Source: Cynocephalus volans (taxonomy: Eukaryota; Chordata; Mammalia; Dermoptera; Cynocephalidae). From it: a stretch of 64,000 nucleotides of DNA. Under the pieces are notes generated by a model. The model had not been told where the DNA came from. It did no database searches and worked only from the letters and a program-made list of their open reading frames with translations. Positions 24,401-37,999 of this stretch are shown one piece after another. Within the stretch, counting starts at the first letter, position 1, and each line of letters opens with the position of its first letter. A program made the position numbers and the translations under genes. The stretch lies in the NCBI RefSeq assembly GCF_027409185.1, contig NC_084463.1, positions 157,096,369 to 157,160,368 on the forward strand, in the 5' to 3' direction.

Positions 24401-27400
24401 CAAGTGGCGCAGAGTCGGGTTATGAAAAATGCAAGCTTCCTTTTTTTTTAAAAGTGTGGTAAAATATACTATACATAATGTAACATTTACCACTTCACCA
24501 TATACAAGTGTACAACTCGGTGGCATTGAGAACGTTCACGATGCTGTGTGGTCATCATTTCAGTCTAGCTCCAGAGCTTTTTCATCATCCCCCAGACTAA
24601 AGCTGTAGCTGTTAAACAATTACCCCAGTTCCCCCTCCCCCAGCCCCGGCAACCACCACTTTACTCTCTTTCCATGAATCTGACTACTCTAGGGACTCCT
24701 ATAAGTGAATCATACAGTATTTGTCCTTTTGTGTCCGGCCTATTTCACTTAGCACAATGTCCTCAAGGTTCATCCATGCTGTAGCATGTGTCCCTTTTAA
24801 GGCTGAATAACATTCCATTGTCTGTGTAGACCACATTGTGTTTAGCCATTCCTCCACCAATGGCCAATTGCATTGTCTCTACCTTTTACCTATATGAATA
24901 GAGCTGCTATGAACATAGGTGTACAAAATGCAAGCTTTTGAGTCGAATCTTCCTTGTGCCACTTAACTAGCAGTAGACAGATACACAGTCCCCAGGGCTG
25001 TGCCAGGCACACAGCTGGCATGGTACTGGCAGCTGTTGTAGTGTGTGGCGGCTGGGCTCCTGCATGCTGGGCTTATGGATTGGTCCCCTCCAGCCGTAGC
25101 TTCTCGGGGCTGTGCGGTGGGTGTTGGGAAGGCTGACCAAGATGTGAGTCCCCTCCAGAGGGGCTGGGTGGCTGACTCCCTTCCTTGTGCACTTGCTCCA
25201 TAGTCTCAGATCATCGAGGACTTCCGGGCCCTGAAGAAGACTGCTGAGGATATGAACCTGTTCAAAACCAACCACCTGTTCTTCCTCCTCCTCCTGGCCC
25301 ACATCATCGCCATGGAGAGCATTGCATGGTTCACCATCTTTTACTTTGGCAATGGCTGGATTCCTACGGTCATCACAGCCTTTGTCCTTGCTACCTCTCA
25401 GGTGAGGCATGACACCCTCACTTGTCACTTGAAGCCCCACCCCCACCCCCAGAGGCTTGGTGCCCATTTGCTGACACTGTGGTCCTCTCTCCCCAGGCCC
25501 AAGCCGGATGGCTGCAGCACGATTATGGCCACCTTTCTGTCTACAAGAAGTCCACGTGGAACCACATTGTCCACAAGTTCATCATTGGCCACTTAAAGGT
25601 AAATGTCAGCAGCCATGCATGTCTATCCTATTGGTTAGTTGTTGACGCAGTGCCATCGCTTTACTCTGAGACCAGGACCTCTCCCTGGCCAGTGCTTCAA
25701 GGCTGCAGGGTAAGCAGGCAGCTCTGCCGATGAGCAGGGCCTTCTGCTAGCAGGGGCTGTGCTCAGGACATGCTGATTCTCCATTTCTGTGGCTTCCTCA
25801 GCCCCATCTCTGTGTCAGGTCAGACCCGCAAAACCACCATGTGCTCGTTATAAACACAGGCTCACACCTTTTGTGCCTATTGGCTCAGTTGACGGTATTG
25901 TCTGATGCTTTGTAGCTAGACTTAACTAGTAAATTCCTTTTAGTTTGGGCCCAGTGGAGAAGCAGCATTTCCTGATGAATCGGGCTGCTGCCTCTTACTG
26001 GGGATGGTAGCTATTTAATATGTCACTCTTTTTTCTTTGGGTGCCAGGAAATACAAAGCACCTTGGACAGCAGCCATTCTTCATCTGTGATTTGGTGTAC
26101 GCATCCTCTCCTTACTCACGTGTCACCTATGCTTTTATCTTTATCTTCATCTTTCTATTATATATGGGTCTTTTATTATAAACCATCTCAAATACTCTTT
26201 GGAAATATGTGGGGTATATAAAGTAGATAACGTCATCATGTCAGTCCTTAGTTACATAAGGGACATCACACTATTCAATAATCGAGTGAGCCAAAGTTGT
26301 TCACACACAGAAGGGGAGGTAGGTCTGCTCTCACCTCCTTCTAGATGGGAAGGTGAACACAAGCTCAGCAAGTTTGTAACTTAGCAAGTGGGACTTGCCA
26401 GTGACCTTGTGCTGATGTGATAGGCATTATCTGCCTGGTTTTGGAAATAAGTCTTGCCAACTGTCTCTCTGAAACAGGCCCTCCCCCCCCCCAGCCCTGC
26501 CCTGACAGCATCTGGCTGCTTCCTAGAAAAGCTGGGTCCTGAAGACTCCATCCCACCCCACCCTGGAGAGGCAAGAGCTACGTGTCTGGGTGAAGCTTAT
26601 CTCCTCTGTCACAGACTGCACTGGCTTGCCAGCCACGGGTTGGGTTGGGGATGAACTGCCACTCAGCTGGTCACCAATTGCATGGCAAGCAGTTTGCCTG
26701 GACCTGAGCCTAAAGTGGCCTGAGAACCTGGTCTCCTTCCAGAATCTCAGGGGCGGAGGGAGAGGGTGTGCACAGTAGAGCGCTTTGTTTCATTTTCTGC
26801 TCTTTGTTGTTGCATAAAACCCTCCTCGGTATTAGAAAATAACATTTCCCTCCCGACCCATGATATCCTCACGTACTTCATAAGGATGGGCTGTGTCCGG
26901 TTTCCAGATTCTGGGCAGGGGCCGGGAGGGCCTTTCCGGCCCAATGGCCTTCAGTGCCTAGTCCTTGAAGGCCCTGGAGCACACAGCTCTTGCATCAGAC
27001 GGAAGGACTGGCCTCCGTGTAGAACATTTGCTTATGACATCGGGACTCTGGGATGAGAGAAGACAGGTCCTTGGGCTTGGGCACATGGGTTCTGCTTATG
27101 GCTTGCCAGCCCCTTCTGGCTGTGTGCTTGGTGCTATGTCACAGAGCCATGCCAGTGGTGTGTCTGTGCAGCCCACAAGAGGTGCCCCAGTGCGAGGAGG
27201 TCACAGTTTGCCTGAAACCTGGCCCTGGCACTCAGTGGTCACACAGCCATGGTAGGCAAGTCTTGTAGGTCCATCTGTGTCTCTGGTCCCCTTGCTGGGA
27301 AAAAAGGGGCTGGCTGCAAGGGGGTCCCCAGGGCCCTGCCAAGTCACATGTTTAGCACAAGTTGGTGAGGCCAGTAATCAGTGTGCCAGGGGCCTGCAGG

Positions 27401-30400
27401 GACTGGGGACTGCACTGCTGTAGGGTTCCAGGTGAGTTCTCCACATCCCAACCTTCCCTTGTCTTCAGCCCACCATCACATCTGGTGAACATATCTTTCA
27501 GAGTGTGGGCTTTTACAAAGAGCTCTGAGCTTTAAATGCTTCCATCATTTGGCATTGCACTTTGGATGAAACACGAGCTGCAAGGCCCGGTGTCCCCCAG
27601 ATGCCACATCTGGAGGTGGAATCTACTTGCCTTTCTTTTCTAGCCTCATCTCATGCCACCAGGGAAGTGAGGCACTCACCTATGGTGCAAAATTTAAGGG
27701 CACACCTAACAAGCTCGGTCGTCAAGATAAATGAAGTTTTAATATTGTATATTTAAAAAAAATCAAAATTTATACAAAAAAACTACAACGAACAAAATTT
27801 CCAAATTTTAAATAAAGATCAGGGCTGAACAGAGGCAAGTGGAAAAACATGCACCCTCTGTATGTGCTGATGTGTCTTTCTTTTTTTAATGGTTGATTAT
27901 TTCCCCCCAGAACATTAAAGTAGTTGGAAAAAAATGTTGAAACATTGAGAAGTCAATGTATTAAAAGCCACGACATTGTTTTGAGTTTAAATGTTTGATT
28001 TATACCAAAACAGAATTCATTGTACTCCAGTTTAAGGTAATTAAAAATTATTTAAGCTCCTCACTTGCTTGACTGAAATCATTAAATTCAGCAGTTCTCT
28101 CCATTAAAAATGAGATGAGCCAAAAAGTAGATTTTGAAAATATTACTGATGACTTAGTTTGCTTCCGTGAAAGCCAGGGGTGGACATGTTTCTTTTTGCC
28201 TCAGGCTCCGATACGGCTCTGCATAGCACTGCTGGCCAGGTTCCTGCCAAGGGGACTTCCTTTGGCTTCTGGAACATTCCACACTCCCCCTGCCCCTCCT
28301 AGGACCCTCACCTAGGCTCTTCCTTCTATCAGGAACATACCTCTTGCTCTGCCTGGCCACCTCTGGCCCAGCCTGCAGACTGAAGTACAGTCCTTCTACG
28401 CAGCCTCCCTTGACTTCTTCAGCTCCCTGGACACGTCTCTTTCGTGGCCCCATCTCAGTTTGGTGTGACGATGCCAGGCCTGCCCTCTCAGCTCCCTGAG
28501 GACAGGGGCTTTGTCCCTCCGTTCACTCCTTTATCCGCAGGGCCGAGCGCAGCAGCTGACTCCGAGCAGGCAGCGTCTGCACCACATCTTGGGAACACGG
28601 GGAGCTGGTCATTGTTCTGGGCAGGCAGAGCTTCTTGGTGCCTGCAAGGAGGGGTTCTTAAAAGATAAGTAGGGCTTTGCTTCGAGAAGAAGAATGGAAG
28701 GGAATCACAGCAGAGGCATAGCACAAACAAAAAATGTTTTCATTGCATCTCATCCTGAGGCCGGGGGAGCCGCGACTGTTCCGCTTCCCTGACTCTTTGT
28801 TCTTTCCTTCGTTTATTCATTCAACAAACATCTTTTGGTTGGTATATTCTAAACTCATGATTCACCCATCCGTTGCTTTGTGCCAGAGACTTTTTCATTT
28901 GATTCTTCTGAGGAATTTTGTTGCTTTTGGCTGCAGATGTGAATGTGTCGGCTGATTCCTTAAGCCTCTAAGCTTTGGCTCTCCGACTTATTTTTTTGCT
29001 CTGATGGGTTTTAGGGCCTGCCTGCCTACAGGGGCCTGAGGTCACCTCACAGGCCACAGTTCATAGCCGTTCCTGGCCATGGCTGTTAGTGACCATAGAC
29101 TGTGTTTGTGCCAAGAGCGTCTTCCAAGTAAAATGTTTGTTTAGCAGATAGGCCTTTTTGTAGTGGCCAGACCCTTAGCCAAAGCATGGATTGGGCAACA
29201 GTTCACCAGTATAGTCCTGATGCTGAAGGGTCAGAGTCTGTTTCCTTCCACATGTCACTGGGCAAATTTGTTGAGGGACATACCTCAGCAGAATGTGTCA
29301 AGAAAGAGCTTGAGCTGGTGAGGCAGAAGCCTGAGGCCTTGAAATAAAGGCCCCCGGTATGCCTGTCTCATGGAATCATAATTTTATTTACGTGTTAGAC
29401 CAAGAAAGCTCTTCCCTGTTCCTGTTAACAGTCATTAGCTCAGTTGGTTAGAGCGCAGCCTTATAACCCCAAGGTCATGGGTTTGGATCCCCATACCGGC
29501 CAGCTGCCAGAAAAAGAAAAACACACCCTCCCCGTAGCCTCCTGGCTGTGATGATTCTCAGTGCTCACCCCTCAGCACAGTAGCGTGTCCAGATGGGCTA
29601 CAATACCCCCATTTAAAGTGTACAAATCAATGACTTTTAGTATATACACAGATTTATGCAACCATCATTACAATCAGTTTTAGGGCCTCTTCATCACCCC
29701 AGAAAGAAAGCCTGCATCTCATAGCCTTCACATCCCAACCCTCTCACTCACTCCCCCACCCCAACCCGAGCCCTAGCAACCACTAATCTTTCCATCTCTA
29801 TAGATTTCCCTGTTCTGGACATTTCATGTCAATGGAATCATGTCATATGTGATCCTTTGTGTCTGGCTTCTTTCACTTAGCATAATGTTTTCAAGGTTCA
29901 TCCATTCTATGGCGTGGCCAAACTATTCCATTGTGTAGATGAGCCACATTTTATCTATCTTTTCATCTGTTGATGGACATTCAAGTTGTTTCTACTTTCT
30001 GGTTATTTTGAAGAATGATGCTATGAACACAGCATCACTTTTTGTGTGCACGTTCTCATTTCTCTTGAGTGTACACCCAGGAGAGAAGTTGCTGGGCCAC
30101 ATGTTGGAAGCACTTTTAACTGCCCCTGAAACCTCTTTGCCTTGCACAGCACGGGCACACAAGAGACATGCAGTGGATGAGCGGGCACAGGAGGCTCTGC
30201 ACCTGGTGTTGGTGGAGAGGCAGAGATCACCCCATGTGCCTGCTGAAAATATTACTGATGAGTTAGTTTGCTTCCGTGAAAGCCGGGGGTGGACATGTTT
30301 CTTTTTGCCTCAGGCTCCGATACGGCTCTGCATAGCACTGCATAGCACTCACTGTGCAGTCCAACACCAGCTCTCCTTGCCTGCCATCACCATCTTATGA

Positions 30401-33400
30401 TTGGGGAAACTGAGGCCTGGGGGAATGAAGTGACGTGACTCCATTCAGGGCTGGCCAGCACTCTGGGCTCAGTAGTGGCAGGGCTGTAGTCTGACTTCCA
30501 GGGGACTCGAAGCACTGCCCCCAAGTGTAATGGAGAGGTTGGTCCCGAGTGTGGAAGGCACTAGGAACTGGTCCTGAGTGGGGCCTGTCACAGGTGAGCT
30601 CAAATCCCCCCTGGACTGCATTGCTCACTCCAACTTCTCTCCCCCCACAGGGTGCCTCTGCCAACTGGTGGAACCATCGCCACTTCCAGCATCATGCCAA
30701 GCCTAACATCTTCCACAAGGATCCAGATGTGAACATGCTACATGTGTTTGTCCTGGGCAAATGGCAGCCCATTGAGGTATGACTAAGGGGACAGTGTTGA
30801 CAGAGGAAGTGTGGCCTGAATATGGAGCAGGGGAGGAATCCCGCAGGGTCGATATTCGACCAGGCATATCTGCATCTGATGCTGCACGGAAACCTTTCCT
30901 AGTGCCCAGAATTATCCCAGTCATAATTCGTGTGGAAAGTCCTCACGTGTAAATACCGGATGCAGCTCCTGATCAGAGGTTTAGGTACCTCCCTTCCACC
31001 CTCCCTCAGGCTGGGGGAGAGCATCTCCTGTCTTGTTTCTTCCCAGGCGAGAAGGAAATCTGGTTCGAGTTTGGCAGGAAGACATGATTCCAGGGCTCAA
31101 GCTTGGTCCCCAATGGGCCAGCACATGTTAAGGAGACCTTATTTGGAGAATCATAGTCCTCTACGCTGGGAGGAACCTCAGCGTGGCCTGGTCCAACCTG
31201 CTTCACCATAGCCGAGAAAGCAAGGCTCAGAGAGGGGAGGGGACATGTTCAGGGTCATGTAATTGAGTGGCCACGGTAGGATGAGGCCCAGATCTGACCT
31301 CTAGGCCATATCCTTCCACCTGTCACACTGCCTTATTTTTATATTAGTTCATGGTTTTATCATAAATATAGAACATACCTGCTATCAACATTTAAATAGT
31401 ACAGAAGTACACAAAATTTAAAAGTGAGTTTCTTATTGTCTCCACCACTACCTTCTTGTCCCAAATTTCATGCCCTGGAGGGAGACCACGGTTAGCGAGA
31501 TGCTGTCTGTCCTTCCAGGTATTTTCTATGTGTGCATAAATGTGCATGTATCTGTTTCTTTAAAAACAAAAATTTTAAAAAAAATTATCCTTTCTACCCT
31601 GTAACTTGCCGTCTCTCCAAACGTGGACTCCTTTCCCAGAGGCCAAGTAGATTGGTCCGGTCCTTCTCAGTGCCTGTCCAGTATTCTGTTGTCCCATCCT
31701 TCTCGGTGGCTGTACAGTATTCTATTGTATCTCTGTACTATAACATAAGCCACATTGTTTAATAAGACAGGAAAACTTGCTCTATATTAGGATTTAATTT
31801 GCAAAAAATAATTTGCATCTGCTTTGCTTTGGGGAAATATATTATGATGTCAATCAAAGGTTAGAAGATTCTTGTTGCTTTTACTGCAGATCTTAAGGAT
31901 CATGGTGTGCAGAGTAGGAACTCGGTAAGTGTTACCTAGTGAGGCAGATTTACCCTCCGTAAAGAGTGGTGTCATGAATGGAGTAGTATTCTCACCAGGG
32001 TTGGCGTCTGAGCTTGGAACCCGGAGAGGAGAGAGCCTGTTCCCCCAGTTCTGATTTGTACCTCCTCCTGCTTTATTTTCACCTGAGAGAATATCTGAGC
32101 AGGTTTTCTGTGACATAGCCAATTCACAGGAAATTAGCTGAAATTCTGTACTTTGGAAGCATTTAATCTCTCTGCACTGGCAGGGATTTCATTGCCTGCT
32201 AAAATACATGCTTTCGTTCTTTTTCTAGGAAACAGTTTGCTAGCTTTGATTAGAGGTGTCTAGATCGTACAACTGATAAACTCGGGCCTTCTGATAAGGG
32301 AAGACAAGGGCTTCCCTTTCTCAAAATCTCGTCCCACCAGCTATGCTGGCAAGAAGGCTTCTTTCTTCCCTGCTGGTGAAACCTCGAAACCTCCTCTGAC
32401 ATCTCACCGAGATATGTCTGGAACGCCGGCTTTGGGGCAGGGGATGCAGTGGGAGGTTGTGGGGATCTGTTTGTCTGGTTGCCAGTAGCATTTGAAAGTC
32501 TGTGGCCAGCATCACAGTGTTCTGTGGAAATCCCCTTCTCATACCCAGACACTCATGAGAGAAAAGGGCAGGTTGTTTCCTGGTTCCTAGTTGGACTATA
32601 CCCTGGTGCCCATGGGGCCTGCTATCTAGTGCCCTGGAAGGAACTCTGGCCTCTTGACTGAGGTGACAGGGGGTCCGATGGCATTTGTCGCATGCCAGTC
32701 CCATACACCACAGCAGGGCCATAATCCCAGCCTCTAGAGCAAGCCCACCTGCCAGGGCTCCTATCCCCGGGTCCAGATAAACAAAGCAGCTCTGCCAGGC
32801 GGCTCCAGAGGGCTGCCTGGTGCGTGGAAATGTCAACTGTGCGTCTCGGCAGTGAAGCCCTTTTCCTAGTGAGTTTGCTGCCTTTGGGGCTTAAGTATGA
32901 GTTGTGGGAAGATGTTTTTGTTTTTTTTATGTAGTGAAATGTATTCACTTCCACCCCTAGGGATTCCTTTCATTTCTTTTATGCTTAGAAGGTTCTTCAT
33001 ACATATTATTTTCCTGTTTTTTTATGGTTTCACATCTGAATGTTTAGCTTCTGCCAAATGGGATTTGGGTAAGATGGTGTCCTACCTTCACATTTGTCCA
33101 GAATCAGACCATTTCCTAGCACCCCAGGGGGTCACATTGCCCCTCCGTGTGATGGGGTGAGCTCTGCTGGGCCCCGAGTCTGGGCTGCCCTCTCCCAGGG
33201 TGCTGTCTGGGTGACTTGGGCATCACACTGATCTGTCCTTGGCACTGGGTGACTTTCCCCTTCTTGAAAGAATTTACATCATTCCATTCATCCAGAAATT
33301 ATAAGGCATCTTTCCTATTAACTCAAGACTCCTTTTATCTCTCTCGACACAGTTTTATACTTTATATGTCTTGCGGATGTTTCTTTTAAAATTTAACCCT

Positions 33401-36400
33401 TATATATTTGATGTTTTTATCGTTATGGTCAAGGTTTCTGCAGTGTTCAGGAAAGCAGTTGATGCTTGGCTAAGTATACAGTGTCCAGCTAGTGTTCACC
33501 CATCTCTTCATGATTCTAGATGTTTTTCAGTTGGTTCTTTTGAGTTTCCCGGGTAGACAATCATACCCTTGAAAATAATGAAAATGTAGTCTCTCTCTTT
33601 CTTACTAAATCCAACTGGACAAATAGTCTCTTTCTTTCTAATAGTGCCACTTTGTTATTTCTGGTTTGGATTTTATTACATTGACTGGCACTTTCAGAGC
33701 CGAATTAAGCAGCAGTGATAACAGCAGCAGTCTTGTTTAGTTCTTTTTTTCTTTTCTTTTTTTTTCCATATTGTTGAAGGGAACGGTGAGGCCATGATCC
33801 CCGTAATGGCCCAGATAGTGGCTCTCAGAAACCGTGAGTGTTTCCGTGTCTCCTCCTGAGATCCTCCTCCTCTTCTCATCTGGGAATCTGTCCCTGCTCC
33901 ACTCCAGGCGTCCCACTTCAGGCGGACCTTTGTGAACAGGCCACCTCGATCAGTCTGCCCTCCAGACAAGCCAGGCCTCCTCTCAGGGACCTTGACTGCA
34001 TCTTGCCGTGCTGCTCATGCCTGGGGTGGCCATGTTCCTCATTCCTCTCTGTGTTAGTTTGCAGGTTCCCAGAGGCAGCAACTGGGCTTTGTGACAGCTT
34101 CCCTCCCCCAACCCTGGTCACACAAGGAAGGCCCTTGTCATTCCTCAGACATTTTGTTCCAGAGCTGAAAGGTCCCCCCCACATGCCCCTGGCACCCCCT
34201 CAGGCCCTCCTTCAAGCCCAGCCTTGTGGTCCGTGGAGAGCTGAACACAGGAGGGTCAGCCGAGCCACCAGGGCTGGCAGTGCCCTTCCCTCCGCCCCTG
34301 GCCTGTGTCCCCGGCTATCAGCCTTGGCTCAGGAACGCACCGCCCCTGTTCAAGGCGAGCCCTGTGTGTGCCGACATCTGCTTCTTGGGGTCTGGCCGCA
34401 ACAAGCCACCCGTGCCCTTGCCTGCAGCCCTTGCCTGCCTCTCCCCTCTGATGCCCCTGGGAGGAAAGTTCTCCTCGAGGGGCACTGTGCATGCGTAGCA
34501 TCACCTAGGCTGCTTAACCCATGAGGCCGGAGCTGTCACACACCCCTTTTACAACAAGGCCGAGAGAGATGAAAAGATTGGCTCAGGATTACAGCTGGGC
34601 AAAGGCAGCACCACTATCCAAACCCAAACTGTCTGGCTGCAAGCCAGGGCTTCTGTGTCCTGGGGACCCTGTGGGCCACCATCTGGCAGGCACTTGGGAA
34701 ATGTGTCTGTTGGCTAACTCCAGCTTTCTGAGAAATTAAAAACCCAGGCACTCATCCTCCTAGCTTGGTACATTCTGAAATGCCCCTCCTAACCCTTCCG
34801 TGCTCCTGTGACTTATACAGCAAGGTGCTGGCGAAGACCTGAGCATTGAAAAACGGGCCAGAGTGTTAGCCACGGGGCAGAGTGTTAGCCACCACACCCA
34901 CTGTTGTGCTTTCCAGTTTTTTGGAGGAGCATGCTATGGGTCAGCCATCCCTGACAGACCACCTTGCAGCTGCCCTGGCTGAGGCCAGTGAGGGGAACAG
35001 ACGCAGTGGCATGTTTGTGAGGCACCCCTCCCCCCACAGAGCACATGCAGTGTGACCGTGACTAATGTCTTATTCACCGTCCCAAAGTGCTTTTATATCC
35101 ATTTCAACGCTGGTCCCTCACTGACCCTATGAAGTTATACCTCCATTTTGCAACAAAGAGCCCAAAGCCCGGGGAGGTGAAACAATTTGCTCAAATAAGG
35201 GATTGTTTCCGAATCTGCAGAGGCTGATCCCAAAGCCCGCTGCCGCTGCTGCCTGCCGTCAGGGCCCCCAGCTCCCGCAGGTCAGTCAGGGGCATTGAAG
35301 AGCCACGTGTTGGAGCCGGCAGTGCTTACCAGTTGGGGAGAGCTGGGGGCAGCCCTGTAATCTCTGTCATCTCCCCCGAGGTCATCATAAACCAATGAGC
35401 ACAGTGTGCTTATTATGCAGACGCAGCTTCCAACAAACTCCTCAGTTGCCCCCGCCTCCACAGCAGGTTTGGCCAGCCCTGAGTCCCTCTGTGGGAACCC
35501 TCTGGCCTCTGCTGACCTGTCTGGGTGGCCCTTTGTGTCACTCCTCCAGTAGAGCCGGACCAGCCTGAGAGGAATAGGACTACTTGTGGGGCAGAGATGT
35601 CGTGGAGAAGGCTCCTGGCCAGGGCGGGAGAAGCCTGTGGACCAAGGCTGGGCCTGTGGGCCTGTTTCCCGGCTTCTGGGAGGAGGTTAGAGCCACAGGC
35701 TCCCTGGAACCCTGGGCTGCTACACTCCCCTGACAAGGCCACCTCGGGGGACATCCTCCCCACTGCACCTCCGGCCCCTCCCTCCACTGGGAAATCGTCC
35801 GAGGCTCCCTCCAAGGCCTCCTCAGCTGGGACTTCTCCAAGACCAGCCTCAGCCCTGGCCTTAATGACAGCCTTTGTGCAAATGGACATACTTTCTGGGA
35901 ATGAGTGAGACTCTTGCCAAGGCGCAGGAGACCACACAAAAGGAACAAAGGGGTCGTTTCTGGTGTACTTTGGCCGGGTGTGCCCTGACCATGGCCGCTG
36001 GCACCAATGTGCAAGCCCTGGGAACAGTCTGGACTTTGTTCCACCCACGGCCTCTTCCTTTTGGGGTCCAGGGACTCTCCCTGTGATTTTGGTAGTCATG
36101 CTGGCCTTGATGACATCTAGGTTTCTTCCATCTGTAGCTCACTTTGATCTCCCGACTGCAATAAGCAGGAGTGGGCACCATCGGTGGAGGGCGGCTCTGG
36201 CCTTTGGATGAGGGACGAGTGGGTGAAGGGCAGCGTGCTGGGGTCGGCACCTGTCATTTATGCTCATGTTCTCTTTGGCTTGGAGAGGGCAAGTGATTGG
36301 CACAGGGTCTCGGCACTGGTGGGAAGCAAGGTCTAATCAAAGTCAAGTCATCTGGCTCAAGTCAAGCCCGGGTCCCTACACGTCCCCCCAGCAATGCAAG

Positions 36401-37956
36401 CTGATGCCACTCAGCCTATGGACTCGGTCCCCGAGGGGCAGGGTGGGCTGGTCCCCAGGGGCTGGACCATGGCACTGAAGGGCTCCAGGAATCCTCTGGG
36501 GCTGTGACTCCCACACCAGGCTCATGCTGAGAGGCATGAATGGTGTTGGACAATGAGGATGCTCAAGCCCCAGCTCGATCTTCCTCAGTCGGAGCCTCTG
36601 GGTATTAGGCCATCCAGGGATGCAGGCTCTGATGGAGGTCGGGACCGGTGCCCTATGTGAGATCTCGGGTAACCAGGTGTGGCCCAAGGAGTCCATGCTC
36701 TGGCCTCCTCTTTTCTGCCAGTGTCCTCAAGTGTAAAGGGGCCTCCTGGGGAAGAATGATTAGCTTTTGGAAATTATAAGGAAGCTTTGGAGAGGCAGAT
36801 GCTCTGGCCTGATGACTGTTAACAATTCCTGGGCCCTTACCTGGGTTCTCCCAGCTGCTGTTGACTCCAGGGAGCTCCCCATGGTGACTCGGGAACTTTT
36901 CTCACTCCCAAAGGGGTGGAGACTGGCCCAGGAGCTCCTTCTGGATGCTTGTGCCCCAGTGGAGTTTTTTGCATCCCAGCTGCACCCACTTCTCATGTGG
37001 CCTTGGGCAATGACAACTCTGAGCCTCAGCTTCAGAAGTGCCAGCCTTGCGGACTTGTGGGGGATTGACACATTCAGCTAGGGCTGAGGAAGCCTCGGTC
37101 CCAGTCTCGGTGGGCCCAGGGTGCAGATTGACAGGAAAGGGATGGAGGCCCGCCCTGAGCAGGGGGTTGGGACAGGAGCTGCAGAGCGGGTAGGGGAGGG
37201 CGTGGGAGGCTGCTGGGTGCTCATACTCTCTCCATCTCCTCTCTCCTCAGTACGGCAAGAAGAAGCTGAAATACCTGCCCTACAACCGCCAGCACGAGTA
37301 CTTCTTCCTGAGTGAGTGCTCTGTGCCCTAGACCCTCCTCTCACCCGCTCCCACCTGACAGCCTTTCAAACCCAGAGCTGTTCCTCTCAGAGAGGGAGGG
37401 GCCGCAGCAGCCATCCCATGCAGACCCTTCTTGGCCCATGTTACAGGCAGGGACATGGAGGCTCAGAGGGTCCCTGGGCTGTCTGTGCACTGTCCTCATG
37501 GGATCCCAGCCCCCTCCTAGGGCACGGGGGCCCCTGGCGGCCTCTGCTCAAGTGCAGCAGAGCTGGCCATTGCGTTCAGGGTTTGGGCCTGGCTCCTCCT
37601 GATTGGCCGGCTCTGACAGGACTAGACAGGATGCCTCACGCACTTCTGCTCTCTCTCCTGCAGTTGGGCCACCATTGCTCATCCCCATGTATTTCCAGTA
37701 TCAGATCATCATGACCATGATTGTTCGCAAAGACTGGGTGGTGAGTCAAGGGCAGAGCTGGCTTGGGTGATGGGGAGGAGGGTGGACCCAGGGGTCTGTA
37801 CTGTGCCCCTGTGTGCCCCTGTGGGGCTTAAAGGGTCCCAGGCTTCTCCTCCCAGGGGGTAGCTGCCTTGTGAGGAAGGGACTCCCTCTTGGGGCTACCA
37901 GGAGCCAGCAAGGCCACAGCACGCCAGTCCTAAAACTCCTCCAGCACGCACGCGCG

Positions 37957-37999
<43 letters not shown>

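Larger units (their letters stand above)
25599..30650 (+). other. FADS2: FADS2 intron 4 (5.1 kb)
   Basis: No exon was recognised. It contains an AT-rich stretch at 27720-28090, two copies of a 97-bp sequence (28135-28231 and 30244-30340), a SINE at 29430-29515 and an L1 fragment at 29598-30118. Confidence 0.8.
30777..37250 (+). other. FADS2: FADS2 intron 5 (6.5 kb)
   Basis: No coding exon was recognised. A MIR-like piece lies near 31195-31340, old LINE-like AT-rich sequence at 31340-31800, tandem duplications at 31661-31728 and 34855-34892, and a T-rich stretch near 33745-33765. The remainder is unique, with GC-rich parts between 34 and 36.5 kb. Confidence 0.75.

Noticed and set aside
29430-29515. 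tRNA gene (A and B boxes, tRNA-Ile-like)
   Set aside because: The acceptor stem is not closed and the sequence runs into a SINE body and A-rich tail; the related copy at 21105 does the same.
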